Below the pieces are notes generated by a model. The model was not told the DNA's origin, made no database searches, and was given only the letters and a program-made list of their open reading frames with translations. A DNA stretch of 64,000 nt from assembly GCA_012517935.1 (NCBI GenBank), contig JAAYUA010000055.1, positions 1 through 64,000 on the forward strand, read 5' to 3'. The DNA is from Acetobacter sp. (GTDB taxonomy: Bacteria > Pseudomonadota > Alphaproteobacteria > Acetobacterales > Acetobacteraceae). Made by a program: the position numbers and the translations under genes. Each line of letters begins with the position of its first letter. Position 1 is the first letter of the stretch. Below, piece by piece: positions 61,013-64,000 of this stretch.

Positions 61013-62233
61013 ATGACCTCCATCTCCATCATCATCTGCACTGACGGACGCCCGACGGCACTGCAAAATACGCTTTCTGCACTGCAATATCTTTACGGTC
61101 CCGATTTCGAAGTCTGCGTCGTTCGCGGCCCCACCTGTGATGGTATCGACGATGTTCTGTCGCGCTGGCAGAAGCAAATCAAAATCGCATGCAATCCTTT
61201 GAGAAATTTATCCATTTCGCGAAATATCGGCATCCAGATGGCATCTGGCGACCTGATCGCCTTCATTGATGATGACGGTATTCCGGAAGCAGAGTGGCTG
61301 GAACAGGTCATTGAACCTTTTTCAGATCCGCAGACAGGCGCTGCTGGCGGGATCGTTATGGACCACACCGGTGCGCGCCCTCAATATCTCTATGCCTCCG
61401 CCAATCGACTTGGGATGGCAAACTGCAACCTGAAGACAGCGGCAACAGACCTGAATTTTCCGGAAAGCTTCAATTTTCCCTACGTTCAGGGAACAAATAG
61501 CATTTTCCGTCGTTCCGCCCTCATGGATGTGGGATGCTTTGATGAGGAATTCGATTTTTATCTTGATGAAACAGATCTCTGCTGCCGATTGGTCGACGCG
61601 GGATGGCGTATCGCACAACTCGACAATGCGATTGTGCATCATAAATTTCTTCCCAGCCAAATCAGAACAGAAGATCGGGTGACACGGTCGCTCTATCAAG
61701 TTCTGAAAAACAAACTCTATTTTTCAATTGTAAACAATCATGGCCACTACTCGCGTGCGGAAATCAGACAGAGCATGGAGCATTTTGTTCGTGCAGAGCG
61801 TGAAGGCATAAAACATCATATCAGCAACCAGAGGCTCTCTCCGGATGATCTTGCTATCTTTGACCAAGACGCACAGCGTGCTTGGGAAATTGGTTGGGAG
61901 AAGGGGTATTCAAATACGCGACATTTTTTGTGGCAGGCTGACAGCGACACTATTCCGTTAATTTTTCCTCGCCAAAATGCTGCCTATAGCAAAGAGTGTA
62001 TAATTTGCGTCCATGAATCTCGTCATTATTCACATGAGACCATAAAACAGTTTACCGATAAAGGCTATCAAGTTCATATGATTCTACATGGAACGGGACA
62101 TAGTCGTGTCGATTTCGAAAATGGTGTGTGGATTCATAGACCTGTTTTTCTCTCCACACCCCAAGATTCCAATTTAAAGAGCTATATAAAAAACTTACAA
62201 AGAAATACGAAGACTAAAATCATTTCAATATAA
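61013..62233 (+). CDS. GT2-family glycosyltransferase with truncated C-terminal GT4-like segment
   Basis: SIIICTDGRPTALQNTLSAL, NLSISRNIGIQMASGDLIAFIDDDGIPEAEWLEQV, GTNSIFRRSALMDVGCFDEEF; C-terminal ICVHESRHYSHETIKQFTDKGYQVHMILHGTGHSRVDFENGVWIHR. Confidence 0.85.
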   Translation: MTSISIIICTDGRPTALQNTLSALQYLYGPDFEVCVVRGPTCDGIDDVLSRWQKQIKIACNPLRNLSISRNIGIQMASGDLIAFIDDDGIPEAEWLEQVIEPFSDPQTGAAGGIVMDHTGARPQYLYASANRLGMANCNLKTAATDLNFPESFNFPYVQGTNSIFRRSALMDVGCFDEEFDFYLDETDLCCRLVDAGWRIAQLDNAIVHHKFLPSQIRTEDRVTRSLYQVLKNKLYFSIVNNHGHYSRAEIRQSMEHFVRAEREGIKHHISNQRLSPDDLAIFDQDAQRAWEIGWEKGYSNTRHFLWQADSDTIPLIFPRQNAAYSKECIICVHESRHYSHETIKQFTDKGYQVHMILHGTGHSRVDFENGVWIHRPVFLSTPQDSNLKSYIKNLQRNTKTKIISI

Positions 62234-63016
62234 CATCCATTCGTATCTAGTTCCTTTTAATGAATAATAAACTTCCTCATAATTATAAACCAAATCTTCA
62301 AGCCCCTCCGGGTTCATCTTTAAATTTCCTGCATGCATAATATCAATATCCTTATTCATCACCTGAGATGCGATACTGATAGATTCCTGAGAAAACAAAT
62401 TTTCAGAAGAAAACATTGATTCATAATACAAACGATAATTGTTTTTAATAGAGTCCATAAGAATAGAAACAACATTATCTTTTTTGTTTTCAGAATTTAT
62501 AAATTCAATAAGCACATCAACATCTATATTTATTTTCTTTTCTTCTTTATTTAACAAAGAATCTTCGTCAGATGCAGACCAAATGCCCGTTTTGTTCGCT
62601 ATCTCTTCGGAAACAAACACTTTTAATTTATTTTTTCTTATTATATGAATAACACTACAATCATTTTCCTTTATGTATTTGAATATAAATGGTATTCCAA
62701 TTAAAGAATCCCCTCTCGTTGGTATTGAATCCAATGAAAAATACTTCACGTCGAATATTATTCTGTTTTTTTGCGTCTTATTCCTTATATCCTCTATATA
62801 TTCATAAAATAATTCTTCATGATTTTCGGGGTGAATATATTTCAAATGAGAAGAAATTTTTTCGGCAACAAATTTATAAAATCTGAAATCAGCAGTCAAA
62901 TCTCCATGAAAAATTTCATTACAATCTATTGCCCCATTACTTTGCAACAAATCACGAAAAACCGTCGTCCCACTTCGTTGCCGACCCACAACAAAAACAA
63001 GATCACTCCCTGACAT
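62225..63016 (-). CDS. Sulfotransferase-family protein
   Basis: LVFVVGRQRSGTTVFRDLLQSNGAIDC 5'-PSB-like motif; CSVIHIIRKNKLKVFVSEEIAN 3'-PB-like motif. Confidence 0.8.
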   Translation of the reverse strand: MSGSDLVFVVGRQRSGTTVFRDLLQSNGAIDCNEIFHGDLTADFRFYKFVAEKISSHLKYIHPENHEELFYEYIEDIRNKTQKNRIIFDVKYFSLDSIPTRGDSLIGIPFIFKYIKENDCSVIHIIRKNKLKVFVSEEIANKTGIWSASDEDSLLNKEEKKINIDVDVLIEFINSENKKDNVVSILMDSIKNNYRLYYESMFSSENLFSQESISIASQVMNKDIDIMHAGNLKMNPEGLEDLVYNYEEVYYSLKGTRYEWMLY

Positions 63017-63136
63017 TCACCATCTCTCAAAAATATTTTGCATTTTCCTTCGGCTTTATAGCATAGCCGAGTTTACAGATATTGTTAAATAATGTAAATT
63101 TTTAAAAACTGAATCCTAAAATATCCAGAGTTCAAA

Positions 63137-64000
63137 ATGCTTCGATTAATAAAATATCCGTATAGAAAATTTAGACTCCTGTACTACAAAGGGGTACGAG
63201 GGGGTATATTTTCAAATATTGTTTATTTTAGGAATATTTTGAATGGACTCATGAACCCACGAAAAGTCCTGTCTGATTATTTTTTCTTCCGGAAGCATAA
63301 AAAAAATCTCGCGGAAATGAAAATTTCTGACTTAAAAGAAACATATGATGGTCAAAAAATACCGAAAATTTTCCATTTTATCTATATGTATAAAAACAAA
63401 GAGCTTTCTTTTTCTGAAGCTATATCTGTAATTTCAGCCCAACACTTCAATAAAGGATGGAAAATAATCTTTCATTGCTACGAAAAACCAATTGGTCCTT
63501 TTGCAAATTTATTACCAAAAGATATTATTTTTAACTATGTCGAGAATTTTGATTTCTATAAATTTTCCCAGATACATCATACCGCCCATAAAGCAGATAT
63601 ATTAAGATTAATTTCTCTCCAAGAAACTGGAGGTATTTATCTAGACCTCGATACTATTTGCGTAAAATCCTTTTCAGAACTCAGAAATTTTCCTGCCGCC
63701 ATGGGTATACAGGCAGCAACAGAAGCCAGTGCTCCCAAATTATGCAATGCTGTCATTATATCAAGCATGGAATCTGATTTTATAAAAAAATGGCTCAATG
63801 AATATAAATTTTTTAGATCCAAAGGTCGTGATATTTTGTGGGATTTCCACTCTGGCGTGATCCCATTTCGAATATATATAAAAAATGATAAATTAGTCGA
63901 AATCCTTGAACATGATGCTTTCTTTTTTCCTCTATGGCACGATCTCTCTCGCATGCTTTTAAAAGAAAACAGTATGAAATATTCAAAGCATTTCCAGAAT
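63137..64000 (+). CDS. GT32-like (capsular polysaccharide type) glycosyltransferase, truncated by window edge
   Basis: IPKIFHFIYMYKN, AHKADILRLISLQETGGIYLDLDTICVKSF DXD motif; ATG at 63137. Confidence 0.8.
   Translation, partial: MLRLIKYPYRKFRLLYYKGVRGGIFSNIVYFRNILNGLMNPRKVLSDYFFFRKHKKNLAEMKISDLKETYDGQKIPKIFHFIYMYKNKELSFSEAISVISAQHFNKGWKIIFHCYEKPIGPFANLLPKDIIFNYVENFDFYKFSQIHHTAHKADILRLISLQETGGIYLDLDTICVKSFSELRNFPAAMGIQAATEASAPKLCNAVIISSMESDFIKKWLNEYKFFRSKGRDILWDFHSGVIPFRIYIKNDKLVEILEHDAFFFPLWHDLSRMLLKENSMKYSKHFQN

Overview
The window looks like a chromosomal segment from an alphaproteobacterium, most likely Acetobacteraceae (acetic acid bacteria). Lineage is inferred from gene content, high GC and a circularly permuted tmRNA. 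Most of it is dense housekeeping sequence: tsaD/hemC/hemD, fumarase, sspB, permuted ssrA, degP-like protease, ctaB, pmtA, gshB, greB, motAB, trxB, cbpA/cbpM, rho, pdxJ/pdxA, a TonB-ExbB-ExbD cluster, prfB with a programmed frameshift, mrcA, anmK, trxA, hrcA, rph and rdgB. Accessory or unusual parts are: (i) a COX1-like protein that appears to keep only the two low-spin-heme histidines, coupled to ctaB and a 42-aa CoxF-like ORF; (ii) three tandem divergent thymidylate-kinase-like P-loop genes coupled to a flippase; (iii) an exbD copy with an in-frame stop; (iv) a decaying island around a YqhD-like alcohol dehydrogenase; (v) a low-GC surface-polysaccharide region at the right end, with an apparently truncated GT2-GT4 fusion, a sulfotransferase and a GT32-like gene. 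No rRNA, tRNA, CRISPR array or intact transposase was recognised. All homology calls come from reading motifs by eye; no searches were run.
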